This document shows positions 25,413-33,244 of a stretch of DNA of 64,000 nucleotides, piece after piece. The stretch is from JAUMBM01 sp964645715 (lineage in GTDB: Bacteria; Bacteroidota; Bacteroidia; Chitinophagales; Saprospiraceae), in NCBI GenBank assembly GCA_964645715.1, contig CAZYAO010000003.1, positions 62,001 through 126,000 of the forward strand, given 5' to 3'. The notes under the pieces are model-generated. The model saw nothing but the letters and a program-made list of their open reading frames with translations. It was not told the origin of the DNA and searched no databases. Position 1 is the stretch's first letter. Each line of letters starts with the position of its first letter. The position numbers and the translations under genes are program-made.

Positions 25413-26297
25413 CTAGATTTTTTGTTGTAAATTTTCAATAATAGCCGCAAAGTTATCTTTTTTATCCGGAAATACCAAACACAACTTTTCATACATTTTA
25501 ATTGCCTTTGGGTACTCACCTTGCATGACGAGCAGAGACGCCAAACCCTCGGAAAAAATTCCTTCATTGTCCCGGAGACTTTGGCGTGCTACGAGGTCTG
25601 CACGCTCAACTGCTTCGGGCGCCGGCTGTTGGTTGGTATGCGCTGCGGGTGTTTGCCGTTCTGTAGCGGCACCAGCGCGGCGACGCGCACTAAGGCGAGC
25701 CAGCGAGGCCGCCTTTCGGTCTTCAATCATCTTGTGTATTCGTTGTGAATCTGCAACAGGGGGCGTATCTGCTAAAGTTGCAGTTATTTCATTTTCTCTG
25801 TATTCGACTTCGTCAAGGTTATCGGGAATCACCGCGGTTTCCTCGACCGCCTGCATTGGCAGTTGTGCCAGTGCCTGTGACAATTCGTCCAGCATTTGTG
25901 ACAGGGACTGCTTTTCTTCCGCTGTTGCTGGTGTGGGCATGGACATCGACGGTTCTTCGCTCACGGCTGCGGAAGCAGTGCTCAGGGGAGTCGTTGCCCT
26001 GAGTTCTATTCGTTCTTGCAAAACCGGTGGCTCTGCCCAGTCGGCAAGCTGTAGCTTGGCCTGGGCAAACTGTCTGCTCAGTGCCAGCAGTTGAGCCCTG
26101 TCAAAAGTATTGCCTGCAGCGCGCTGCAAGTACATCTCCGACTTCCCGTCTGACTCCACAATACTCCGCAGCCAAAGCATGACGCGCAGGTTCGGGCTGT
26201 ACGGGAAAGCCATAACCAAGTTTTTTAGTTCCTGGTAATTGAGCTGAAGCAAGCGGGTAGGTTGCTCTAAGCAGTCAACAAAATTGGTGTGATTCAT
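25413..26297 (-). CDS. Conserved Bacteroidota protein with C-terminal TPR-like repeat
   Basis: A 294-residue cytoplasmic protein without signal peptide. The N-terminal part (about 1-100) is helical (YQELKNLVMAFPYSPNLRVM), the middle is low-complexity and rich in Ala, Glu, Pro and Thr, and the C-terminus has a TPR-like helix pair, GEYPKAIKMYEKLCLVFPDK. Orthologues are regularly found just before secG in Bacteroidota, but no function is established that I know of. It is cotranscribed with secG (two-base gap). Confidence 0.8.
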   Translation of the reverse strand: MNHTNFVDCLEQPTRLLQLNYQELKNLVMAFPYSPNLRVMLWLRSIVESDGKSEMYLQRAAGNTFDRAQLLALSRQFAQAKLQLADWAEPPVLQERIELRATTPLSTASAAVSEEPSMSMPTPATAEEKQSLSQMLDELSQALAQLPMQAVEETAVIPDNLDEVEYRENEITATLADTPPVADSQRIHKMIEDRKAASLARLSARRRAGAATERQTPAAHTNQQPAPEAVERADLVARQSLRDNEGIFSEGLASLLVMQGEYPKAIKMYEKLCLVFPDKKDNFAAIIENLQQKI

Positions 26298-26319
26298 GTT
26301 TCAGTGGCTTCTCAGGCTG

Positions 26320-26327
26320 CGAAAATA
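26320..26327 (-). promoter_or_regulatory. Possible -7 box for the TPR-secG unit
   Basis: On the minus strand TATTTTCG, one base from TAnnTTTG, 22 bases upstream of the TPR-like gene start. Confidence 0.35.
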
Positions 26328-27017
26328 CAACAATTAAGCCGATTTGTCAACGCTGATTGCCAACGAGCTTCCGTCAAACGCACCGCCCCCGTCCAGTCAA
26401 AGGAAAACAACCAGCCTACTCCTCCGTCGGAGTCCCCCCTCCGGCTTCCTGCTCGCCCTCACTACCTGTGCAGGAAGCGAGCTGATCCATCACCTCCCGA
26501 AGGAGGCCGCTGTTGGTGTTGTCAATCCAGCAGCACAGACTTAGTAAATCTCTGATACCAGCCATGTTTAAGTTTGTTGGTGGCAACCTCTGTCGCCTGT
26601 ATCCAATGCGGATACAGCCGCTACGGGTTGTTGATCTTGCCAAGCTGGGTGATAAAGTAAACTGGTCAAACAGGAGTCAACTACAGCTAAGTTTACAGCC
26701 GATGAATCGACGGGAGGTAATTTTGCATTACCGACTTCATTTCGCAATCAGGAGACTCTTTCCGCAATCCCGGCAATAAGTTGCCGAGCGCCGGACAGTA
26801 GCTCCGCAGCGTCCTATCTCAAACGTCTTGGTATTCCAAATGTATGCTAAAAATATTTGAAAAGCAAACATTTATGAATATAAAGGAGGCTGAATTTTTA
26901 AATACGGACAACAAGCGGAGGTTTGGGTGGTAAGTAGTGTGAGACAAGGAGATAAGCCACAGTCCGGGCATGGACTGAAAGCTTTGATTTCATACAAGGA
27001 AGGGAGTAACAGTCGGA
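26328..27017. other. Long spacer without a supported gene
   Basis: About 690 bases between two minus-strand genes. I see no convincing protein. A 49-codon minus-strand frame at 26416-26565 (MAGIRDLLSLCC...) is the best but is unsupported. Small hairpins occur at 26597-26617 (CTGTATCC/GGATACAG) and 26960-26977 (CAGTCC/GGACTG), the latter possibly ending the PAS-AraC transcript. A short Shine-Dalgarno-like AAAGGAGG at 26882 has no good start after it. Confidence 0.5.
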
Positions 27018-27806
27018 TTAGTTGTTGTTGGTAAGGGACATTTTGGCCATGTAGGACTTGGGTGTTTCGCCCAACATTTCTTTGAAAACCTTAAAGAAAG
27101 TAGACTTATTGATAAAGCCGCAGTATTGGGCCAGACCAAAAAGGGTGAGGTGGCGGAAATTGCCACTTGTGAGCTCTGAAGTAAATCGGTTGATACGGTA
27201 GGCGTTGAGGTATTGCTGAAAATTAGAGCCGCTGAAGTGGTTGATGACCTGTGATAGGTACTTGGTGTTGGTTTCCAGCTGCTCGGCAAGTTGCTTGAGG
27301 GACAGATTGGGATCCAAGTAGAGCATTTCATTTTCCATGAGCTGCTGCACACGCGTAAAAAGTCGCATTTCTTCAACACCTCTCAGGCTACTGGACTGGT
27401 AGCGTTCTTCAAGCTGCATGAGCGGGATGGCCGAGTCATCTTTAACCTGATCTCCATCCACCTCAAAAGCAATATAGTTTACCAGTTGATTTCTGTCATC
27501 GAAAATAGGATGTATGATAAGCTTGCAGGGGTATTTTTCTCCGTTCTTTCTGTAGTTGGTTATAACTTCTTTGAAGGAAGTGAGATTGTTGAGGCCTTGT
27601 CGAATCCTTACGACAGCATCCTGTTCTGTCTCCGGCCCTTGCAGTAAAATGCCAGGTTTTTTACCCCTTGCCTCCGTCAGTGAGTAGCCTGTGATTTTTG
27701 TAAAGTCATCATTGACCCATACGATACGCTTTTGCGCATCCGTCAATATAACGGCGACATGGTACATAAACCGTCTTTTGTTGTTTATAGTTATAGCTTT
27801 TGACAA
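27018..27806 (-). CDS. PAS-domain AraC-family transcriptional regulator
   Basis: A 262-residue cytoplasmic regulator. The N-terminal PAS domain (about 12-120) is of the LOV-like subtype: VWVNDDFTKITGYSLTEARG, LLQGPETEQDAVVRIRQGL and NYRKNGEKYPCKLIIHPIFD. The flavin-adduct cysteine of true LOV domains (GRNCRFLQGP) is absent; the equivalent is KKPGILLQGP, so another cofactor or ligand is expected. The C-terminal AraC-type double helix-turn-helix (about 165-258) includes SLKQLAEQLETNTKYLSQVI and GFINKSTFFKVFKEMLGETP. It is divergent from the large P-loop protein, which it might control (inference). Confidence 0.9.
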   Translation of the reverse strand: MSKAITINNKRRFMYHVAVILTDAQKRIVWVNDDFTKITGYSLTEARGKKPGILLQGPETEQDAVVRIRQGLNNLTSFKEVITNYRKNGEKYPCKLIIHPIFDDRNQLVNYIAFEVDGDQVKDDSAIPLMQLEERYQSSSLRGVEEMRLFTRVQQLMENEMLYLDPNLSLKQLAEQLETNTKYLSQVINHFSGSNFQQYLNAYRINRFTSELTSGNFRHLTLFGLAQYCGFINKSTFFKVFKEMLGETPKSYMAKMSLTNNN

Positions 27807-27860
27807 CCCGAAGCATAGCCGAACAGCAACTATGCTTTAAAAAGCTGCCAATTATGTTAT

Positions 27861-27868
27861 CAAATATA
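27861..27868 (-). promoter_or_regulatory. -7 box for the PAS-AraC gene
   Basis: TATATTTG on the minus strand, an exact TAnnTTTG match, 55 bases before the start codon. Confidence 0.5.
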
Positions 27869-28046
27869 GCACAATGTTTGTGACTTTTTTCTGGTAAGGT
27901 TGCATTTTAGTATGTTTTTTCCAAAAAATGGACAAAAACGCGGACTCTGTCGGCCTTAGTTGCTGTTCATGCCATTGGTTGCTTGGCTGTAAGCCGGGAG
28001 AAGCGCAAAAAAAACCTACTTTCTATCAATTCCTGTGACAAAATTT

Positions 28047-28054
28047 TATCTTTG
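28047..28054 (+). promoter_or_regulatory. -7 box for the helicase-like gene
   Basis: TATCTTTG, an exact TAnnTTTG match. It would place transcription start near 28060 and supports the ATG at 28154 as the real start, leaving a leader of ~95 bases. The 347-bp region 27807-28153 is the shared divergent promoter region. Confidence 0.55.
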
Positions 28055-28153
28055 AGTTTCACAGGCTATGTGCGTTCACAGCTTGTCAGCGGAGCTGTTA
28101 GTAATTGGTTTCCATCAATTTTTTTTGAGCTGCACCAAAATAACCAGAGGTAT

Positions 28154-31100
28154 ATGACCATCCAAACAGGGCTGTCGGGAGAAAAGGGCTATGCGGGCAA
28201 GTGGGCAGATGGTTATACTTTGTCCGAAGATAAAGCGGTTATCGGCGATTTTTTAGGTGCTTTGTTGACGCACGGACAGGCGTCGATGGTTGTCGAACCG
28301 ACAGCTTCGCAGTCATCGGTGTTTGCAAGCTTGTTTTTTGCGCATCGACAGGGAGAAAAACTCAGGGCGGTAACCAGCATGTACTGGGGCTACCCCTGTG
28401 TAGTGGCTAAGAGCGACGGAGCATGGATGTGTTCTCCTTTGTTCTACTGGCCCTGCCGTATGGAGCCAGCCAAAGAATCTGCTACGGCTTGGGAGCTGAC
28501 GGTTGTGCAGGAGGGGGCAAGGGTCAATGAGTTTTTGGTGCGAGAAGAAGATCTCATCGACCAGCAAGTCACAGCTTTGCTGGAGGCTGCTTGTGCAAAG
28601 GGATTGGCCGGCGCCTTGTCGGGACTCTGCCTGCAGCTGGCTGCCTTGCCGGGCTGGCAATCAGCTTCCGATACGCCTGTATTGTTACCGCTGCCTTCCT
28701 CTTCGGAAGAGGGCATGGACAATAGTGGCTCCTGCTCACTTCAGTGGTCGGCGGTACTGGCCAACGGGAATTTGCCGGTCAGCAGCCGGCCGACTGTTGC
28801 AGTCGACTGGCAGGCACCCGCGCCTGCTGGCAGCGAACTAGCTCATCGCTACAGCTGTATTCCACTCGATCCCGACCAAGCGGGGGTTTTCCGGCAGCTT
28901 GCTGCGCAAAAGTATGTTCTTGCTTCAGGCGTTGGGGGTAGTGGAAAAACACAGGTGGTTAAACATCTGTTGATCAACGCACTCTCCAATGGTCGTAAGG
29001 TGTTGCTGTTGGCTCCTGATGTAGCTTCTCTTGAACAAATAAGGGGCGCTTTGGCTGATTGGGGCTTGGAGCAGCTCGCGTTTACGCTGCGCGATCCCCG
29101 GCTCGACAGACACCTGCTGACGACTTTGCTCAGCGGCCGGGACAGGCGGCTGACAAAGACGGGCGACTATGATGAGCAGCGATTTATGAGGACAGTACGC
29201 AGTCTGCAGCGTATTCAGGAGCGACTGGATGCTTGTTTCGGAGCCGTGCGTAAACGGATCTTCGGCAACCACTCTTGGAGCGATGTCGTAGGTCTTTATC
29301 TCACTGCCGCGGGCCGACAAGCGAAGGATCAACTGGCAATCAATCTTCCGCCAGGGCTACTCCGGTTTTCTCCCGAAGAAATGGATGCACTCAGCCGGGA
29401 TATTGCGGTCGCTGCCAGCTTGTATACTTCTCTCATGCGGGCTCAGCCGCTACACCCCTCCCAGCATCCGCTGAATGCACTCAGTGCACAGGTGTTTATG
29501 CTGCAGCAAGAGGCCGAAAGTTATGCCTTCATTCGTGACCACGTCGCCCATTTCCGGCAAAAAAGCCTTGACTTACACGAAAAAATTGTGCGCTTCTCAG
29601 GTATGTATCTGGAGGAATTGCAGGCATATCACGAGCGCCATTACCGTGGGTTGCAGGTGGCTTTCCACCGACTGGAGGAACTGCTGGAGGAAAGTACAAT
29701 GGCAGTAGGTGAAGATTTACTCAAAACTTCCAGACCCACGCTCAGATTGGCGGGGCTTTTTTCTGGTAAGTGCAAACTGGCACTCGATCGCCAGACCACA
29801 ATACGCGACCAACTGGCACTGTTGATTGAGTTGCATCAGCAACATATTGGGTTTCCTTTTGAGTGGCCTGTAGTCCAAGGTTTTGAACGAAAGCCTGCCG
29901 TATTGGCAGCACTCCTGATGCGGTTTGCGGCTGCACTCGAGGCCTGGCGCGTCGCACTGCCTGCAGTGATACAGGATGATGCACTCAGACTCAACAGTCA
30001 GACAGCTCTGCAGGAGTTACCGGCGGCAGTTCAGATAGGTTTGCTTGAACAGGAATTGGCAGCGCTCGTAGCTGCGGTCAATGAAGCAGGGCTCTTCGGA
30101 ATGCCGGTGGAAGCTAAGATGATGACCATGCCTCGGCGGCAGAAATTTTTGGAAGAACTGACGGATAAGTTGGACGTTATTCTGAAAAATTTGGACCACT
30201 TTCCGGCATTCTACTACTGGCAACGGCACTGGTTTGGACTAAGCGATACCTGCCGAAAATTAGTCAGTGCACTTAGTCGTACAGCAACTGCCAACTGGGT
30301 ACATCTGTTTGAAAGCTGGTATCTCAATCAGTGTTTGCAGTTGACCTACGATCCTGTGCCTCCGCCAGCCGGCGACCTGCTGGAGCAGTATGCCCAGCAG
30401 TGGGAACAACTTGCTCAACTACTGCAGCAGCAGATTGGTAAGGAGCATGAGCAACAGCAGGATAAGGCACTGAAAAAAATCAGGCAGACGGGGCGAGAGC
30501 TGAATGATCCTAAGCTGACAGCTGAGGAGTTGTGGGCGCTGCTTTTTAAAAAATACGGCGGATTATTATCGCAGCTCTATCCTGTATGGCTGACGACACC
30601 CCGGCAGGCTGCGCAGCTGATGTCCGTCGCAGATGAATCTTTGTTCGACTACCTAGTCATCGAAGATGCACACCAATTAAGCAGCCATGAATGTCTACCC
30701 TGTATGTCTCTTGCAAGGCAAAGCTTACTGTTGGCCAATCCACTGCAACAGGCATGGAATCCTCAGTCAGTAGTCAGTGCTGCTATTGAAGGCGGCATCC
30801 GTCAGTCCGAATTGCGTTTCCTTCACCAGTTGCGCGTCGGAGATGTGGCGAGCTTTACCGTTTGTCCGCCAGCTACACATGGTGGATTGGGGCTGCAATT
30901 TACGTACGTCGGTGGGCTCTATCAGGAATCTATGGGTGTCAACGTAGCAGAGATCGACCACATCCTTAGTTTGTTGTCACAGATTGATGAGAAACCACAG
31001 CATACGTATCCCTGTATTGGTATCGTGACCATGACAATATCGCAGCGCGATGCTTTGCTGGAGAGGTTGTTGCGGATGAAACGTGAGCGTACTGAGGGTG

Positions 31101-31822
31101 TGGAGCTCTTGCAGCAGCTCGAAAGAAACGGGCTGGGCGTATATGCGTTGCACGAAATCGGCGGTCAACAGTTCGACATACTCCTGGTATCCGGGGTGTT
31201 TAGTGCTATCGGCTGGCCACAACGGTTACCGGCGGATATGCCTGTTTTGATGGATGAGCACTTTCAGGCCGGTCTGGCTGGTCTGATGGCAGCTTCGTGT
31301 CAGACATTGCACATCATCAGTTCGTTTACGCTAACACAACTAGACAGCTATCTTGACCTTTGGGATGCACCGGGTATGCGTATGTACGCAGCTTATCTGC
31401 GCTATACAGGTAGCGGAGGTTCGTCTGTGATTACCAGGCTTGGGCCGGTTGTCAACGATTATTACCGAGGTATGGTTAGCTGGCCGCTATTGCACGAAAT
31501 CAACCGTCGGGCTGCGGCTGACTTGGATGCGTTCAGTATACAGGTCGGCGATTATTGGCCCGGCAGCGGACTGCCAATGATCGTGGTGGGGGGCGATGGG
31601 GGTAAAACAGTCGTCAACGTGGATGGTTTCTGGGCTGAGGGGAATTCAACGGACTACTATTGGGAGTGGCAGCAGCGCCGACACTGTCTGGCTGCAGGTT
31701 TCCGCCTATTCGAAATTTCAGCCCAGGAATGGTGGAAAAATCCTGCTGCCCAATTGTCCCGCTTCAATGCGGGTATTACTGCATTGTATTCGAAAACAGA
31801 GAATGAAGTGAAAGACAGTTAG
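28154..31822 (+). CDS. Very large P-loop protein resembling a degenerate superfamily 1 helicase
   Basis: From the first ATG (28154) the protein has 1,222 residues; the frame is open further upstream only from a TTG that would precede the likely promoter. A Walker A motif GVGGSGKT lies at 259-266, followed by VVKHLLINALSNGRKVLLLA as in SF1 helicase motif Ia. A ~550-residue, largely helical insertion follows. YLVIEDAHQLSS (Glu837-Asp838) sits where motif II (DEAxQ in the Upf1/DNA2 group) belongs, ANPLQQAW in place of motif III, IGIVTMTISQRDALLERL as motif IV-like, and EIGGQQFDILLVSG as motif V. The motif VI arginine is not evident. So ATP binding looks intact but helicase couplings are altered. 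It is upstream of dprA, 132 bases away, and divergent from a PAS-AraC regulator. Confidence 0.75.
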   Translation: MTIQTGLSGEKGYAGKWADGYTLSEDKAVIGDFLGALLTHGQASMVVEPTASQSSVFASLFFAHRQGEKLRAVTSMYWGYPCVVAKSDGAWMCSPLFYWPCRMEPAKESATAWELTVVQEGARVNEFLVREEDLIDQQVTALLEAACAKGLAGALSGLCLQLAALPGWQSASDTPVLLPLPSSSEEGMDNSGSCSLQWSAVLANGNLPVSSRPTVAVDWQAPAPAGSELAHRYSCIPLDPDQAGVFRQLAAQKYVLASGVGGSGKTQVVKHLLINALSNGRKVLLLAPDVASLEQIRGALADWGLEQLAFTLRDPRLDRHLLTTLLSGRDRRLTKTGDYDEQRFMRTVRSLQRIQERLDACFGAVRKRIFGNHSWSDVVGLYLTAAGRQAKDQLAINLPPGLLRFSPEEMDALSRDIAVAASLYTSLMRAQPLHPSQHPLNALSAQVFMLQQEAESYAFIRDHVAHFRQKSLDLHEKIVRFSGMYLEELQAYHERHYRGLQVAFHRLEELLEESTMAVGEDLLKTSRPTLRLAGLFSGKCKLALDRQTTIRDQLALLIELHQQHIGFPFEWPVVQGFERKPAVLAALLMRFAAALEAWRVALPAVIQDDALRLNSQTALQELPAAVQIGLLEQELAALVAAVNEAGLFGMPVEAKMMTMPRRQKFLEELTDKLDVILKNLDHFPAFYYWQRHWFGLSDTCRKLVSALSRTATANWVHLFESWYLNQCLQLTYDPVPPPAGDLLEQYAQQWEQLAQLLQQQIGKEHEQQQDKALKKIRQTGRELNDPKLTAEELWALLFKKYGGLLSQLYPVWLTTPRQAAQLMSVADESLFDYLVIEDAHQLSSHECLPCMSLARQSLLLANPLQQAWNPQSVVSAAIEGGIRQSELRFLHQLRVGDVASFTVCPPATHGGLGLQFTYVGGLYQESMGVNVAEIDHILSLLSQIDEKPQHTYPCIGIVTMTISQRDALLERLLRMKRERTEGVELLQQLERNGLGVYALHEIGGQQFDILLVSGVFSAIGWPQRLPADMPVLMDEHFQAGLAGLMAASCQTLHIISSFTLTQLDSYLDLWDAPGMRMYAAYLRYTGSGGSSVITRLGPVVNDYYRGMVSWPLLHEINRRAAADLDAFSIQVGDYWPGSGLPMIVVGGDGGKTVVNVDGFWAEGNSTDYYWEWQQRRHCLAAGFRLFEISAQEWWKNPAAQLSRFNAGITALYSKTENEVKDS

Positions 31823-31942
31823 CCAAGCTGCTTACAGTTAACCCAATTTTCCTGATAATACTTGGATCGAAACAGCTTTGGGTGCATACTGCCAACCGTA
31901 GTGCAGTTGCAGTCGCTTTTTCTATGGTAATTCAACTATTTC

Positions 31943-31948
31943 AGGAGG
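31943..31948 (+). promoter_or_regulatory. Canonical Shine-Dalgarno of dprA
   Basis: AGGAGG, six bases before the ATG at 31955. Strong SD sequences are unusual in Bacteroidota, and none of the other starts I checked in this window has one as good. Confidence 0.6.
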
Positions 31949-31954
31949 TGTTTT

Positions 31955-33055
31955 ATGAACGATTTACGCTATGATATTGCGCTGACTAAGGTTCCGCTCG
32001 TGGGTCCGGTGACGGCACGTTTGTTGCTGCATCACTGTGGAGGGGCCAAAGAAGTGTTTAGTACCAGTCCCAGAGAGCTGGTCAAAATTGCGGGTATTGG
32101 CCCCGGTATTGCAGCTGCCATTCATGCCTCCCAGCCAATGAAGGAGGCAGAAGCTGAGCTCGCGCTCGCGGAGACTCACGGCGTACAGGTATTGGCGTAT
32201 CCCAATCTGCCCTATCCGTACAGGCTTCTCAGCTGCCCTGATGCGCCTACGGTGCTGTATTACCGGGGTAGTGCTGACCTAAACTCGGAACGCATTGTGT
32301 CGGTGGTAGGTACCCGGCAGCCAACCACTTACGGTCAGCGGGCAACGGAACAATTGCTAAAGGGATTGATACCGTATGACGCTTTGATTATTAGTGGGCT
32401 GGCGTATGGTGTTGATGCCTGTGCCCATAGGTATTGTCTGGACGCCGGGCTCTCGACTTTGGGGGTGCTGGCACACGGGATGGGCACTATTTATCCGCTG
32501 GAACATACAGGTCTGGCGGAAAAAATGATCCTGCAGGGCGGTTTGTTGAGCGAATTTGGCTGGGAGGTGCTGCCGGAGCGCGAGCACTTCCCTATGCGCA
32601 ACCGAATTGTGGCAGCCTTGTCGGATGCTGTTGTAGTGATCGAAACAGCCAAGCGCGGAGGCTCATTGATTACTGCGCAGCTCGCCAATGACTACAACCG
32701 GGACGTATTTGCATTTCCCGGCCGATCGACCGACAAGTCATCAGCCGGCTGCAACTGGCTCATTAAAACCCACCGGGCAGCGCTGATAGAGGATGCAGAA
32801 GACCTTGCCTTTCAGATGGGATGGAAGAAAGCGGAAGGTAAGGATACAAGGCAAACCAGCTTGTTCGAAAATGAATTCAGTCCGGAAGAGGAAATCATCT
32901 TAACTTTGTTGAAAGGGAAAAATTCAGTGCAGCTCGATCAGCTGATGACCGAAAGTGGCTTTACAGTGGGACAACTCGCTGTGATCCTGCTTGAATTGGA
33001 ATGCAGATCCGTTGTGGTGGCGTTGCCGGGTAAATGTTATTCGCTGCTAGCGTAA
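31955..33055 (+). CDS. dprA: DNA-processing protein DprA (Smf)
   Basis: A 366-residue cytoplasmic protein that binds incoming single-stranded DNA and loads RecA during natural transformation. An N-terminal helix-hairpin-helix/SAM-like region (VPLVGPVTARLLLHHCGG, IAGIGPGIAAAI) precedes the Rossmann core with SVVGTRQPTTYGQ, SGLAYGVDACAHR, EREHFPMRNRIVAALS, VIETAKRGGSLITAQLA and FPGRSTDKSSAGCNWLI. A DprA winged-helix domain closes the protein (about 300-366). All signatures are intact. The start is fixed by the AGGAGG six bases upstream. Confidence 0.97.
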   Translation: MNDLRYDIALTKVPLVGPVTARLLLHHCGGAKEVFSTSPRELVKIAGIGPGIAAAIHASQPMKEAEAELALAETHGVQVLAYPNLPYPYRLLSCPDAPTVLYYRGSADLNSERIVSVVGTRQPTTYGQRATEQLLKGLIPYDALIISGLAYGVDACAHRYCLDAGLSTLGVLAHGMGTIYPLEHTGLAEKMILQGGLLSEFGWEVLPEREHFPMRNRIVAALSDAVVVIETAKRGGSLITAQLANDYNRDVFAFPGRSTDKSSAGCNWLIKTHRAALIEDAEDLAFQMGWKKAEGKDTRQTSLFENEFSPEEEIILTLLKGKNSVQLDQLMTESGFTVGQLAVILLELECRSVVVALPGKCYSLLA

Positions 33056-33125
33056 CCTTGGGCAACTCGTTGGCGCAAAGTCCTGTGTCTTGTTGAATAG
33101 CAGCGGATCGGGGAGGGATTTAAAA

Positions 33126-33201
33126 ATGTTGTAAGGGCTCGTAGGAGTACTGGTCGGCCGAATGAATCGACCTTCGCTTTGGTCTGATGTTGTAAGGGCT
33201 C
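33126..33201 (+). repeat. Pair of 15-bp direct repeats upstream of the phosphatase-like gene
   Basis: ATGTTGTAAGGGCTC occurs at 33126-33140 and 33187-33201, 61 bases apart. Each copy is followed at 9-14 bases by (A/T)NTGGTCGG. They lie between dprA and the lipoprotein gene. Confidence 0.6.
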
Positions 33202-33244
33202 TGCTGCCAAGGGTATTGGTCGGGTTGTTGGTAAAAAGCTAATA

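Noticed and set aside
26416..26565. 49-codon minus-strand frame beginning MAGIRDLLSLCC
   Set aside because: No recognisable motif, no ribosome-binding or promoter signal, and the tail is low-complexity (EGEQEAGGGTPTEE). Too weak to call a gene.
26874..26933. 19-codon frame MNIKEAEFLNTDNKRRFGW resembling the start of the PAS-AraC protein (NNKRRF)
   Set aside because: The shared segment is only five to six residues and is probably chance.
27983..28153. N-terminal extension of the large P-loop protein starting at a TTG
   Set aside because: It would place the exact -7 box (28047-28054) inside the coding sequence, and the extra 57 codons lack any similarity; the ATG at 28154 is preferred.
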